This document shows, one piece after another, positions 33,331-45,210 of a stretch of 64,000 bases of DNA. This DNA is from Penium margaritaceum (taxonomy: Eukaryota; Streptophyta; Zygnematophyceae; Desmidiales; Peniaceae), in contig SZWC01001618.1 in NCBI GenBank assembly GCA_023375785.1, forward strand, positions 104,089 through 168,088. Direction: 5' to 3'. Under the pieces are notes generated by a model. The model did no database searches. It was not told the origin of the DNA and saw only the letters and a program-made list of their open reading frames with translations. Position numbers and translations under genes: made by a program. Positions within the stretch are counted from its first letter, which is position 1, and each line of letters begins with the position of its first letter.

Positions 33331-34483
33331 GTACGTATAAGTGTGTGTAAGTGCGTATATGTGCGTGTAAGAGCGTCTACGTGCGTGTAAGTTCGTGCAA
33401 GTGAGTGTAAGTGCGTGTAAGTTTGTATATATGCATGTAAATGTGTGTAAGTGCGTGTAAGTGTGTGTAAGTTCGTGAAAGTACGTGTAAGTCCGTGTAA
33501 GTACGTGTAAGTGTGTGTAAATGCGTGTAAGTTCGTGTGAGTGCGTGTTAGTGCGTGTAAGTACATGTACATGCGTGTAAGTGCGTGTGAGTGTGTGTAA
33601 GTGTGTATAAGTGTGTGTAATTGCGTGTAAGTGCGTCTACGTGTGTGTATGTTCGTGCAAGTGCGTGTAAGTGCGTGTAAGTTCGTGTAAGTGAGTGTAC
33701 GTGCGTGTAAGTGCGTGTAAGTGCGTGTTAGTGCATGTAAGTGCGTGTAAGTACATGTAAGTTCGTGTAGGTGCGTGTAAGTACGTGTAAGTGTGTGTAA
33801 GTATGTATAAGTGCGTGTAAGTACGTGTAAGTATGTGTAAGTGCGTGTAAGTGCGTGTAAGTGCATACAAGTACGTGTAAGTACGTGTAAGTACGTGTAA
33901 GTGTAAATATGTGTAAGTGCATGTAAGCACAAGTAAGTGCGTATAAGTACTTATAAGTGCATGTTAGTGGGTGTAAGTGCGTGTAAGTACAAGTAAGTGC
34001 GTGTAAGTACATGTAAGTGCGTGTACGTGCGTGTACATATGTGTAAGTGTGTGTAAGTGCATGTAAGCACGTGTAAGTGTGTGTAAGTGCGTGTAAGTAC
34101 GTGTACGTTTGTGTAAGTGCTTATAACTGCGTGTAAGTACGTATAAGTGTGTGTAAGTACGTGTAAGTGCGGTTTAATTTCGTATAAGTGCGTGTAATTT
34201 CGTGTAAGTACGTGTAAGTGCGTGTAAGTGCGTGTAAGTGTGTGTAAGTGTGTATAAGTGCGTGTAAGTACGTTTAAGTTCGTGTAAGTACGTGTAAGTG
34301 CGTGTAAGTGCGTTTAAGTGTGTGTAAGTGCGTGTAAGTACGCTTTAAGTTCATGTAAGTGCGTGTAAGTGCGTGTAAGTGCGTATGAGTGCGTGTAAGT
34401 GCGTGTAAGTACGCTTTAAGTTCATGTAAGTGCGTGTAAGTGCGTGTAAGTGCGTATGAGTGCGTGTAAGTGCATGTAAGTGC

Positions 34484-37400
34484 AGGTTAAGTGTGTGTAA
34501 TATCGTGTAAGTTGATGTAAGTGCATGTAAGTACGTGTAAGTATGTGTAAGTACATGTAAGTGCATATAAGTGTTTGTAAGTGCATGTAAGTGCGTGTAA
34601 GTGTGTGTAAGTACGTGTAAGTGCGTGTAAGTGCATGTAAGTGCGTGTAAGTGTGTGTAAGTACGTGTAAGTGCGTGTAAGTGCTCGTATGTGCGTGTAA
34701 GTGCATGTAAGTGTGTGTAAGTACGTGCAACTTTGTGTAAGAATATGCAAGTGCGTGTAAGTGCATGTAAGTGCATGTAAGTGCATGTAAGTGCATGTAA
34801 GTACGTGTAAGTGCGTTTAAATGCGTGTAAGTGCGTGTACGTACGTGTAATTACATGTAGGTGCATGTAAGTGCGCGTAAGTTCCTATAGGTATGTGTAA
34901 GTACGTGTCAGTGCGTGTAAGTATGTGTAAGTGTGTGTATGTACGTATACCTGTGTGTAAGTGGATGTAAGAGCGAGTAAGAGCGTGTAAGTGCGTGTAA
35001 GAGCGTGTAAATACATGTAAGTACGTGTTAGTACGTGGAAGTGTGTGTAAGTGCGTGTAAGTGCGTGTAAGAGTGTGTAAGTGCATGTAAGTACATGTAA
35101 GTACGTATACGTACGTGTATGTGCGTGTAAGTGCGTGTTAGTGCGTGTAACTACGTGTAAGAGCGTGTAAGTGCATGTAAGTACGTGTAAGCGTGGTTTA
35201 TGTTCGTGTACGTGAGTGAAGGTGTGTGCAAGTACGTGTAAGTTCATGTAAGTACATATAAGTACGTGTAAGAGCGTGTAAGTACGTGTAAGTGCGTGGA
35301 AGCGCGTGTAAGTGCAGTTTAAGTTCGTGTAAGTATGTGTAAGTGTGTGTAAGTTTGTGTAAGTGCGTATAAGTGCGTGTAAGTGCGTGTAAGTACGTGT
35401 AAGTACGTGTAAGTGCATGTAAGCATGTGTAAGTGCGTGTAAGTACGTGTAAGTACGTGTAAGTGCAAGTAAGTGCATGTAAGTACGTGTAAGTGCATGT
35501 AAGCATGTGTAAGTGCGTGTAAGTACGTGTAAGTGCGTGTACGTGGATGTAAGTGCGTGTAAGTGCAAGTAAGTGCGTGTAAGTATGTGTAAGTACGTGC
35601 AAGTGTATGTAAGCACGTGTAAATACGTGTAAGTATGTGTATGTCCGTGTAAGTGTCTGTAAGTGCGTGTAAGTACGTGTAAGTTCATGTAAGTGCGTAT
35701 AAGTGTGTGTAATTGTGTGTAAGTGTGTGTAAGTGCGGTTTTAGTTCGTGTAAGTGCGTGTAACTGCGTGTACGTGCGTGTCAGTGCGTGTAAGTGCGGT
35801 TTAAGTGCGTGTAATTTTGTGTAAGTTCGTTTAAGTACGTGTAAGTGTGTGTAAGTGCGTGTAAGTGCGTGTAAGTGCGTGTAAGTGCGTGTAAGTGCGT
35901 GTAAGTGCGTATAAGTGTATGAAAGTGCATGTTAGTGCGTGTAAGTGCGTATAACTGCATGTAAGTGCGTGTAGGTGTGTGTAATTTTGTGTAAGTGTGT
36001 GTAAGTGCGTGTTAGTGCATGTAAGTGCCTGTAAGTGTGTGTAAGTGCATGTAGGTGTGTGTAAGTGCGTGTAAGTGCGTATAAGTGTGTCTAAGTGCGT
36101 GTAAGTTTGTGCAAGTGTGTGTGAGTGCGTGTAAGTGCATGTAAGTGCGTGTAAGTATGTGTAAGTGCATGTAAGTGCGTGTAAGTGCGTGTAAGTGTAT
36201 ATAAGTGCAGTTTAAGTTCGTATAAGTGCGTGTAAGTGCGTGTAAGTTTGTGTACGTGCCTGTAAGTGCTTGTAACTGCGTGTAAGTACGTGTAAGTACG
36301 TGTGAGACATGTAAGTGCAAGAAAGTGCATGTAAGTATGTGTAAGTGCATGTAAGCACGTGTAAGTACGTGTTAGAACGTGTAAGTACGTGTAAGTGGGT
36401 GTACGTTCGTGGAAGTGCAAGGAAGTGCGTCTAAGTACGTGTAAGTGCGTGTAAGTGTGTGTAAGTACGTGTAAGTGCGTGTAAGTATGTGTAAGTGCGT
36501 GTAACTGTATGTACATACGTGTAAGTGCGTGTAAGTGTGTGTCAGTGTGTATAAGTGCGGTTTAAGTGTGTGTTTATTCGTGTTAGTTTGTGTAAGTGTG
36601 TGTAAGTACGTGTATGTGCATCTAAGTACGTGTAAGTGCGTGTAAGTGCGTGTAAGTGCATGTAAGTGCATGTAAGTACGTGTAAATACTTGTTAGTGCG
36701 TATACGTGTGTGTATGTGCGTGTAAGTACGTATAGGTGCGTGTAATTTTGTGTAAGTGCGTGTAAGTGCATGTTTGTGCGTGTAAGTACGTGTAAGTGTG
36801 TGTAAGTGCGTGTAAGTACGTATAAGTGTGTGTAAGTGCGTGTAAGTGCATGTTTGTGCGTGTAAGTACGTGTAAGTGTGTGTAAGTGCGTGTAAGTACG
36901 TATAAGTGTGTGTAAGTGCGTATATGTGCGTGTAAAAGCGTCTAAGTGCGTCTAAGTTCGTGCAAGTGAGTGTAAGTGCGTGTAAGCTTGTATATGTGCA
37001 TGTAAGTGCGTGTAAGTACGTGTAAGTGTGTGTAAGTGCGTGTAAGTACGTGTAAGTCCGTGTAAGTACGTGTAAGTGTGTGTAAGTGCGTGTAAGTTCG
37101 TGTAAGTGCGTGTTAGTGCGTGTAAGTGCATGTAAGTGCGTGTAAGTACGTGTAAGTCCGTGTAAGTACGTGTAAGTGTGTGTAAGTGCGTGTAAGTTCG
37201 TGTAAGTGCGTGTTAGTGCGTGTAAGTGCATGTACATGCGTGTAAGTGCGTGTGAGTGTCTGTAAGTGTGTGTAAGTATGTGTAAGTGCGTGTAAGTGCG
37301 TCTAAGTGTGTGTATGTTTGTGCAAGTGTGTGTAAGTGCGTGTAAGTTCGTGTAAGTGAGTGTACGTGCGTGTAAGTACGTGTAAGTGCGTGTTAGTGCA

Positions 37401-38060
37401 TGTAAGTGCGTGTAAGTATACGTAAGTTCGTGTAGGTGCGTGTAAGTATGTGTAAGTGCGTGTAAGTACGTGTAAGTGCGTGTTAGTGCATGTAAGTGCG
37501 TGTAAGTATACGTAAGTTCGTGTAGGTGCGTGTAAGTATGTGTAAGTGCGTGTAAGTATGTATAAGTGCGTGTAAGTACGTGTAAGTATGTGTAAGTGCG
37601 TATAAGTACGTGTAAGTGCATGCAAGTACGTGTAAGTACGTGTAAGTACGTGTAAGTGTGTGTAAGTATGTGTAAGTGCATGCAAGCACAAGTAAGTGCG
37701 TATAAGTACGTATAAGTGCATGTTAGTGGGTGTAAGTGCGTGTAAGTGCAAGTAAGTGCGTGTAAGTACGTGTAAGTGCGTGTACGTGCGTGTACGTATG
37801 TGTAAGTGTGTGTAAGTGCGTGTAAGTGCAAGTAAGTGCGTGTAAGTACGTGTAAGTGCGTGTACGTGCGTGTACGTATGTGTAAGTGTGTGTAAGTGCA
37901 TGTAAGTGCGTGTAAGTGCGTGTAAGTGCGTGTAACTACGTGTACGTTTGTGTAAGTGGTTATAACTGTGTGTAAGTACGTATAAGTGTGTGTAAGTACG
38001 TGTAAGTGCGGTTTAAGTTTGTGTAAGTGCGTGTAAGTGCATTTCAGTGCGTGTAAGTGT
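34484..38060 (+). repeat. Composite higher-order repeat family 3, inner copy C2
   Basis: Repeats the part of C1 that begins at 28,988. The offset is exactly 4,955 for GTTCC (29,926/34,881) and for GTTTATGTT (30,241/35,196). In 120 bases compared (29,941-30,060 against 34,896-35,015) I count five differences and no gap. It ends where the C3 copy begins with the 11-base unit at 38,061. It lacks the 30.4-32.1 kb insertion. Confidence 0.8.
36761..36920 (+). repeat. 80-base perfect tandem duplication
   Basis: 36,761-36,840 and 36,841-36,920 are identical, with TGTTTGTGCG at 36,771 and 36,851. Compare the 50-base duplication at the same site of C1 (33,231-33,330). Confidence 0.85.
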
Positions 38061-40439
38061 GGTTTAAGTACGTGTAATTTTGTGTAAGTTCGTGTAGGTG
38101 CGTGTAAGTACGTGTAAGTGCGTGTAAGTACGTGAAAGTGTGTGTCAGTGCGTGTAAATGCATGTAAGTACGTGTAAGTACGTGTAGGTGCGTGAAATTT
38201 CTTGTAAGTGCATGTAAGTGCGTGTTAGTACGTGTAAGTGGTTGTACGTGTGTGTAAGTGCATGTAAGTGTGTGTAAGTATGTGTAAGTTTGTATAAGTG
38301 TGTGTAAGTGCGTGTAAGTGCATGTAAGTGTGTGTAAGTATGTGTAAGTTTGTATAAGTGTGTGTAAGTGCGTCTAAGTGCGTGTACGTTCGTGCAAGTG
38401 TGTGTAAGTGTGTGTAAGTTCGTGTAAGTGCGTGTAAGTGCGAGTAAGTGCGTGTAAGTGTGTGTTAGTGCATGTAAGTGCGTGTAAGTGCATGTAAGTT
38501 CGTGTAAGTATGTGTTAGTGTGTGTACATTCGTGTAAGTGCGTGTACGTACGTGTATGTGTGTGTAAGTACGTGTAAGTACGTGTAAGTTTGTGTAAGTG
38601 CGTGTAAGTACGTGTAAATGCGTGTAAGTGCGTGTAAGTGCGTATAAGTGTGTGTAAGTGCTCGTACGTGTGTGTAAGTGCGTGTAAGTGTGTGTAAGTT
38701 CGTGTAAGTGCGTGTAAGTGCGTGTAAGTACATGTAAGTGCATGTAAGTGCATGTAAGTACGTGTAAGTGTGTGTAAGTGTGTGTAAATGCGTGTAAGTG
38801 TGTGTAAGTGCGTGTAAGTGCATGTAGGTGCGTGTAAGTGCGTGTAAGTGTGTGTAAGTGCGTGTAAGTGCATGTAGGTGCGTGTAAGTGCGTGTAAGTG
38901 CACGTACGTTCGTGTAGGTGCGTGTAAGTACGTGTAAGTGCGTGTAAGTATGTGTAGGTTTGTGTAAGTGTGTGTAAGTGCGTGTAAGTGGATATAAGTT
39001 CATGTAAGAGCGTGTAAGTGCGTGTATGTGCGTGTAAGTGCGTGTAAGTGCTTGTAAATACATGTAAGTTTGTGTAAGTGCGTGTAAGTGTGTGGAATTG
39101 CTTGTAAGTATGTGTAAGTACGTGTAAGCGTGTGTAACTGCGTATAAGTGTGTGTAAGTGCGTGTAAGTGCATGTAAGTACGTGTAAGTTTGTGTAAGTG
39201 CATGTAAGTGTGTGTAAGTGTGTGTAAGTATGTGTAAGTGCGTACAAGTGCGTGTCAGTGCGTGTAAGTGCGTGTAAGTGCATGTAAGTACGTGTAAGTT
39301 TGTGTAAGTGCATGTAAGTGTGTGTAAGTGTGTGTAAGTATGTGTAAGTGCGTACAAGTGCGTGTCAGTGCATGTAAGTGCGTGTAAGTACGTATATGTA
39401 TGTATAAGTGCATGTAAGTGCATATAAGTGCGTATAAGTGTGTGTAAGTGCGTGTAAGTGGGTGTAAGTACGTGTAAGTGCGTGTAAGTGTGTGTAAGTG
39501 CATGTAAGTGTGTGTAAGTACGTGTAAGTTTGTTTAAGTGTGTGTAAGTGCCTGTAAGTGTGTTTAAGTGTGTAAGTACGTGTAAGTGCGTGTTAGTGCG
39601 TGTAAGTATGTGTAAGTGCGTGTAAGTTTGTATACGTGTGTGTAAGTTCGTGTAAGTACGTGTAGGCATATATACGTATGATTTTGTGCGTGTAAGTGCG
39701 TGTATGTGCGTGTAAGTGTGTGTAAGTGTGTGTAAGTTTGTATAAGTGCGTATAAGTGCGTGTAGGTGCGTGTAAGTGCGTGTAAGTACGTGTAAGTGTG
39801 TGTAAGTGTGTATAAGTGCGTGTCAGTACATGTAAGTATGTATAAATGTGTATAAGTGCGTGTAAGTGCATGTAAGTGTGTGTAAGTGCGTGTAAGTGTG
39901 TGTACGTGCATGTAAGTACGTGTAAGTGCGTGTAAGTGCATGTAAGTGTGTGTAAGTGCGTGTAAGTGTGTGTACGTGCATGTAAGTACGTGTAAGTGCG
40001 TGTAAGTTCCTGTAAGTGCGTTTAAGTGCGTGTAAGTAGGTGTAAGTGCGTGTAAGTTTGTGTACGTATGTGTAAGTATGTGTAAGTGCATGTAAGTGCT
40101 TGTAAGTACGTGTAAGTGCTCGTATGTGCGTGTAAGTACGTGTAAGTGCGTGTAAGTGCATGTAACTTTGTGTAAGTACGTGCAAGTGTGTGTAAGTGGA
40201 TGTAAGTGCGTGTAAGTACATGTAAGTACGTGTAAGTATGTGTAAGTGCGTGTAAGTACGTGTAAGTTTGTGTAAGTGCGTATAAGTGCGTGTAAGTGCA
40301 TGTAAGTATGTGTAAGTGCGTGTAAGTACGGTTTAAGTTCGTGTAAGTGCGTGTAAGTGTGTGTAAGTGCGTGCAAGTGCGTGTAAGTGCAGTTTAAGTG
40401 CATGTAATTTTGTGTAAGTTCGTGTAAGTGCGTGTAAGT

Positions 40440-40640
40440 GCGTGTAAGTGCGTGTAAGTGTGTCTAAGTGCATCTGAGTACATGTAAGTTTGTGCAAGTG
40501 CGTGTAAGTGTAGTTTAAGTTCGTGTAAGTGCGTGTAAGTGCGTGTAAGTGCGTGTAAGTGTGTCTAAGTGCATCTGAGTACATGTAAGTTTGTGCAAGT
40601 GCGTGTAAGTGTAGTTTAAGTTCGTGTAAGTGCGTACAAG
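40440..40640 (+). repeat. 101-base tandem duplication at a recurrent duplication site
   Basis: The C of GTCTAAG is at 40,464 and 40,565; both copies run through CTGAGTACATG to AGTTTAAGTTC. Same site as 28,203-28,365, where the duplicated unit is 81 bases long. Confidence 0.8.
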
Positions 40641-41310
40641 TGCGTGTAAGTGCGTGTAAGTATGTGTAAGTGCGTGTAAGTATGTGTAAGTGCGTTTAAG
40701 TATGTGTAAGTGCGTGTAAGTGCGTGTAAGTACGTGTAAGTACGTGTAAGTGCGTATAAGTATGTGTAAGTGTGTGTAAGTACATGTAAGTACGTGTAAG
40801 TACGTGTAAGTACAAGAAAGTGTGTGTAAGTATGTGTACGTGCATGTAAGCATGTGTAAGTGCGTGTAAGTGCGTGTAAGTGCGTGTAAGTGGATGTAAG
40901 TGTGTGTAAGTGCAAGTAAGTACGTATAAGTACGTGTAAGTATGTGTAAGTGCGTGTAAGTGCGTGTAAGTGCGTGTAAGTGGATGTAAGTGTGTGTAAG
41001 TGCAAGTAAGTACGTATAAGTACGTGTAAGTGCGTGTTAGTATGTGTAAGTACGTGTAAGTGCATGTAAGTGCGTGTAAGTGTGTGTAAGTGTGTATAAG
41101 TACGTGTAAGTACCTTTAAGTTTGTGTAAGTGCGTGTAAGTGCGTGTAAGTGCGTTTAAGTGTGTGCAAGTGTGTGTAAGTACGCTTTAAGTTCATGTAA
41201 GTGCGTGTAAGTGCGTGTAAGTGCGTATGAGTGCGTGTAAGTGCATGTAAGTGCAGGTTAAGTATGTGTAATATCGTGTAAGTTCGTGTAAGTGCATGTA
41301 AGAACGTGTA

Positions 41311-41490
41311 AGTATGTGTAAGTACATGTAAGTGCATATAAGTGTGTGTAAGTGCATGTAAGTGCGTGTAAGTGTGTGTAAGTACGTGTAAGTGCGTGTA
41401 AGTATGTGTAAGTACATGTAAGTGCATATAAGTGTGTGTAAGTGCATGTAAGTGCGTGTAAGTGTGTGTAAGTACGTGTAAGTGCGTGTA
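41311..41490 (+). repeat. 90-base perfect tandem duplication
   Basis: 41,311-41,400 and 41,401-41,490 both start AGTATGTGTAAGTACATG and contain GCATATAAG. I see no difference between them. Confidence 0.85.
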
Positions 41491-43230
41491 AGTGTGTATA
41501 GGTACGTGTAATTTTGTGTAAGTGCGTGTAAATACGTGTTAGTGCGTGTAAGTGCGTGTAAGTACGTGTAAGTACGTGTAAGTGCATGTAAGTGCGTCTA
41601 AGTGCGTGTAAGTTTGTGCAAGTGCATGTAAGTGCGTGTAAGTTCGTGTAAGTGCGTGTAAGTACGTGTAAGTACGTGTAAGTGCATGTAAGTGCGTCTA
41701 AGTGCGTGTAAGTTTGTGCAAGTGCATGTAAGTGCGTGTAAGTTCGTGTAAGTGCGTGTAAGTACGTGTAAGTACGTGTAAGTGTGTGTAAGTATGTAGA
41801 AGTGTGTGTAAGTGCGTGTAATTGCATGTAAGTGTATGTAAGTACGTGTAAGTGCGTGTAAATGTGTGTAAGTGCGTGTAAGTTTGTGTATGTGCGTGTT
41901 AGTGCGTGTACGTTCATGTAGGAGCGTGTAAATGCCTGTAAGTGCGTGTAAGTGCGTGTAAGGTGCGTGTAAGTTTGTGTAAGTGTGTGTAAATGGGTTT
42001 ATTTGTGTGTAAGTGCGTGTAAGTGCCTGTAAGTACGTGTAAGTTTGTGTAAGTGTGTGTAAATGGGTTTATTTGTGTGTAAGTGCGTGTAAGTGCCTGT
42101 AAGTACGTGTAAGTTTGTGTAAGTGTGTGTAAGTGCGTGTAAGTGTGCGTAAGTGTGTATGAGTGCGTGTAAGTGCTCGTATGTGCGTGTAAGTGCATGT
42201 AAGTATGTGTAAGTACGTGTAACTTTGTGTAAGTATGTGCAAGTGCGTGTAAGTGCATGTAAGTACGTGTAAGTGCGTTTAAATATGTGTACGTGCGTGT
42301 AATTACATGTAAGTGCATGTAAGAGCGCGTAACTCCCTGTAGGTATGTGTAAGTACGTGTCAGTGCATGTAAGTATGTGTAAGTGTGTGTATGTGCGTAT
42401 ACCTGTGTGTAAGTGGATGTAAGAGTGTGTAAGAGCGTGTAAGTGTGTGTAAGAGCGTGTAAATGCGTGTAAGTACGTGTAAGTACGTGTAAGTGTGTGT
42501 AAGTGTGTGTAAGTGTGTGTAAGTATGTGTAAGTGTATGTAAGTACGTATAAGTACGTACAAGTACGTGTAAGTGCGTGTAAGTGCGTGTTAGTGCGTGT
42601 AAGTACGTGTAAGAGCGTGTAAGTGCATGTAAGTACGTGTAAGCGTGGTTTATGTTTGTGTATGTGGGTGAAGGTGTGTGCAAGTACGTATAAGTTCATG
42701 TAAGTACGTGTAAGTGCGTGTAAGAGCGTGTAAGTGCGTGTACGTGCGTGTAAGCACGTGTAAGTGCAGTTTAAGTTCGTGTAAGTACGTGTAAGTGTGT
42801 GTAAGTTTGTGTAAGTGCGTGTAAGTACGTGTAAGTGCGTATAAGTACGTGTAAGTGTGTGTAAGTGCGTGTAAGTACGTGTAAGTTCATGTAAGTGCGT
42901 ATAAGTGTGTATAAGTGTGTGTACGTGCGTGTAAGTGCGGTTTAAGTTCGTGTAAGTGCGTGTAACTTCGTGTAAGTGCGTGTCAGTGCGTGTAAGTGCG
43001 GTTTAAGTGCGTGTAATTTTGTGTAAGTTCGTGTAAGTGCGTATAAGTGCGTGTAAGTGCATATAAGTGCGTGTAAGTACGTGTAAGTGCGTGTAAGTCC
43101 GTATAAGTGGGTATAAGTGCGTATAAGTGTATGAAAGTGCGTGCTAGTGTGTGTAAGTGCGTGTAAGTGCATGTAAGTGCGTGTAGGTGTGTGTAATTTT
43201 GTGTAAGTTCGTGTAAGTGCATGTTAGTGC

Positions 43231-43550
43231 ATGTAAGTGCGTGTAAGTGTGTGTAAGTGCATGTAAGTGTGTGTACGTACGTGTAAGTGCGTATAAGTGT
43301 GTCTAAGTGCGTGTAAGTTTGTGCAAGTGTGTGTGAGTGCGTGTAAGTGCATGTAAGTGCGTGTAACAATGTGTAAGTGCGTGTACGTACATGTAAGTGC
43401 GTGTAAGTGTGTGTAAGTGCATGTAAGTGTGTGTACGTACGTGTAAGTGCGTATAAGTGTGTCTAAGTGCGTGTAAGTTTGTGCAAGTGTGTGTGAGTGC
43501 GTGTAAGTGCATGTAAGTGCGTGTAACAATGTGTAAGTGCGTGTACGTAC
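43231..43550 (+). repeat. 160-base perfect tandem duplication
   Basis: 43,231-43,390 and 43,391-43,550 are identical, including the rare unit GTGTAACAAT (43,361 and 43,521) and GTGTACGTAC (43,271 and 43,431). The homologous regions of C1 and C2 are single. Confidence 0.9.
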
Positions 43551-44520
43551 ATGTAAGTGCGTGTAAGTGTATATAAGTGCGGTTTAAGTTCGTATAAGTG
43601 CGTGTAAGTGCATGTAAGTTTGTGTACGTGCGTGTAAGTGCGTGTAACTGTGTGTAAGTACGTGTAAGTATGTGTAAGTCATGTAAGTGCAAGTAAGTGC
43701 ATGTATGTACGTGTAAGTGCATGTAAGCACGTGTTAGTGCGTGTTAGTACGTGTAAGTGCGTGTAAGTGGGTGTAGGTTCGTGCAAGTGTAAGTAAGTGC
43801 GTTTAAGTACGTGTAAGTGCGTGTAAGTGTGTGTAAGTACGTGTAAGTGCGTGTAAGTGCATGTAAGTACGTGTAAGTGTATGTACATACGTGTAAGTAC
43901 GTGTAAGTACGTGTAAGTGTGTGTCCGTGTGTGTAAGTGCAGTTTAAGTGCGTGTATATTCGTGTAAGTGTGTGTAAGTACGTGTAAGTGTGTCTAAGTA
44001 CATGTAAGTGCGTGTAAATATGTGTTAGTGCGTATAAGTGTGTGTAAGTGCGTGTAAGTGTGTATAGGTGCGTGTAATTTTGTGTAAGTGCGTGTTAGTG
44101 CATGTTTGTGCGTGTAAGTACGTGTAAGTGTGTGTAAGTGCATGTAAGTACGTATAAGTGCGTGTAAGTGCGTATATGTGCGTGTAAGAGTGTCTAAGTG
44201 CATGTAAGATCGTGCAAGTGAGTGTAAGTGCGTGTAAGTTGGTATATGTGCGTGTAAGTGCGTGTAAGTGTGTGTAAGTGTGTGTAAGTGCGTGTAAGTA
44301 CGTGTAAGTATGTGTAAGTACGTGTAAGTGTGTGTAAGTGCGTGTAAGTTCGTGTAAGTGTGTGTTAGTATGTGTACGTTCGTGTAAGTGCGTGTAAGTG
44401 TGTGTAAGTACGTGTAAGTGCGTGTAAGCGCGTGTAAGTTCGTGTAAGTGCATGTAAGTGCATGTAAGTGCATGTAAGTGCGTGTAAGTGTGTGTAAGTG
44501 CGTGTAAGTGCGTGTAAGTG

Positions 44521-45210
44521 CATGTAAGTGCATGTAAGTGCATGTAAGTGCATGTAAGTGCATGTAAGTGCATGTAAGTGCATGTAAGTGCATGTAAGTG
44601 CATGTAAGTGCATGTAAGTGCATGTAAGTGCATGTAAGTGCATGTAAGTGCATGTAAGTGCATGTAAGTGCATGTAAGTGCATGTAAGTGCATGTAAGTG
44701 CATGTAAGTGCATGTAAGTGCATGTAAGTGCATGTAAGTGCATGTAAGTGCATGTAAGTGCATGTAAGTGCATGTAAGTGCATGTAAGTGCATGTAAGTG
44801 CATGTAAGTGCATGTAAGTGCATGTAAGTGCATGTAAGTGCATGTAAGTGCATGTAAGTGCATGTAAGTGCATGTAAGTGCATGTAAGTGCATGTAAGTG
44901 CATGTAAGTGCATGTAAGTGCATGTAAGTGCATGTAAGTGCATGTAAGTGCATGTAAGTGCATGTAAGTGCATGTAAGTGCATGTAAGTGCATGTAAGTG
45001 CATGTAAGTGCATGTAAGTGCATGTAAGTGCATGTAAGTGCATGTAAGTGCATGTAAGTGCATGTAAGTGCATGTAAGTGCATGTAAGTGCATGTAAGTG
45101 CATGTAAGTGCATGTAAGTGCATGTAAGTGCATGTAAGTGCATGTAAGTGCATGTAAGTGCATGTAAGTGCATGTAAGTGCATGTAAGTGCATGTAAGTG
45201 CATGTAAGTG
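44521..45210 (+). repeat. Homogeneous array: 69 perfect copies of CATGTAAGTG
   Basis: 690 bases without deviation. The unit is the monomer with G to A at position 1 (ATGTAAGTGC), one of the two CpG-decay forms. Just before it are three more copies (44,451-44,480) separated by four ordinary units, as if a shorter run had been split from it. It ends at CGTGTTAGTG (45,211). Confidence 0.97.

Larger units (their letters stand above)
25816..34483 (+). repeat. Composite higher-order repeat family 3, copy C1
   Basis: Aligns with 38,061-44,000. Landmark pairs: 11-base unit 25,816/38,061 (offset 12,245), ACTTTG unit 27,901/40,160, ACGGTTTAAG 28,071/40,328, AGGTTAAG 28,988/41,255 (12,267), GTTCC 29,926/42,333 (12,407), GTTTATGTT 30,241/42,648 (12,407). 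After the large insertion at 30.4-32.1 kb the offset falls to 10,918 (33,024/43,942). Its start also resembles family 2 (GTGTACATTCG equivalent at 26,331), so families 2 and 3 share modules. The part from 28,988 repeats again at 34,484. Confidence 0.8.
38061..44450 (+). repeat. Composite higher-order repeat family 3, copy C3
   Basis: Sister of C1; landmark pairs are listed there. The AGGCATATATACG landmark at about 39,663 is the counterpart of AGGCATGTATAAG in family 2. Local perfect duplications: 90 bases at 40,891/40,981, 90 at 41,311-41,490, 100 at about 41,561-41,760, about 70 at 41,990-42,120 and 160 at 43,231-43,550. The insertion present in C1 at 30.4-32.1 kb is absent. Confidence 0.78.
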
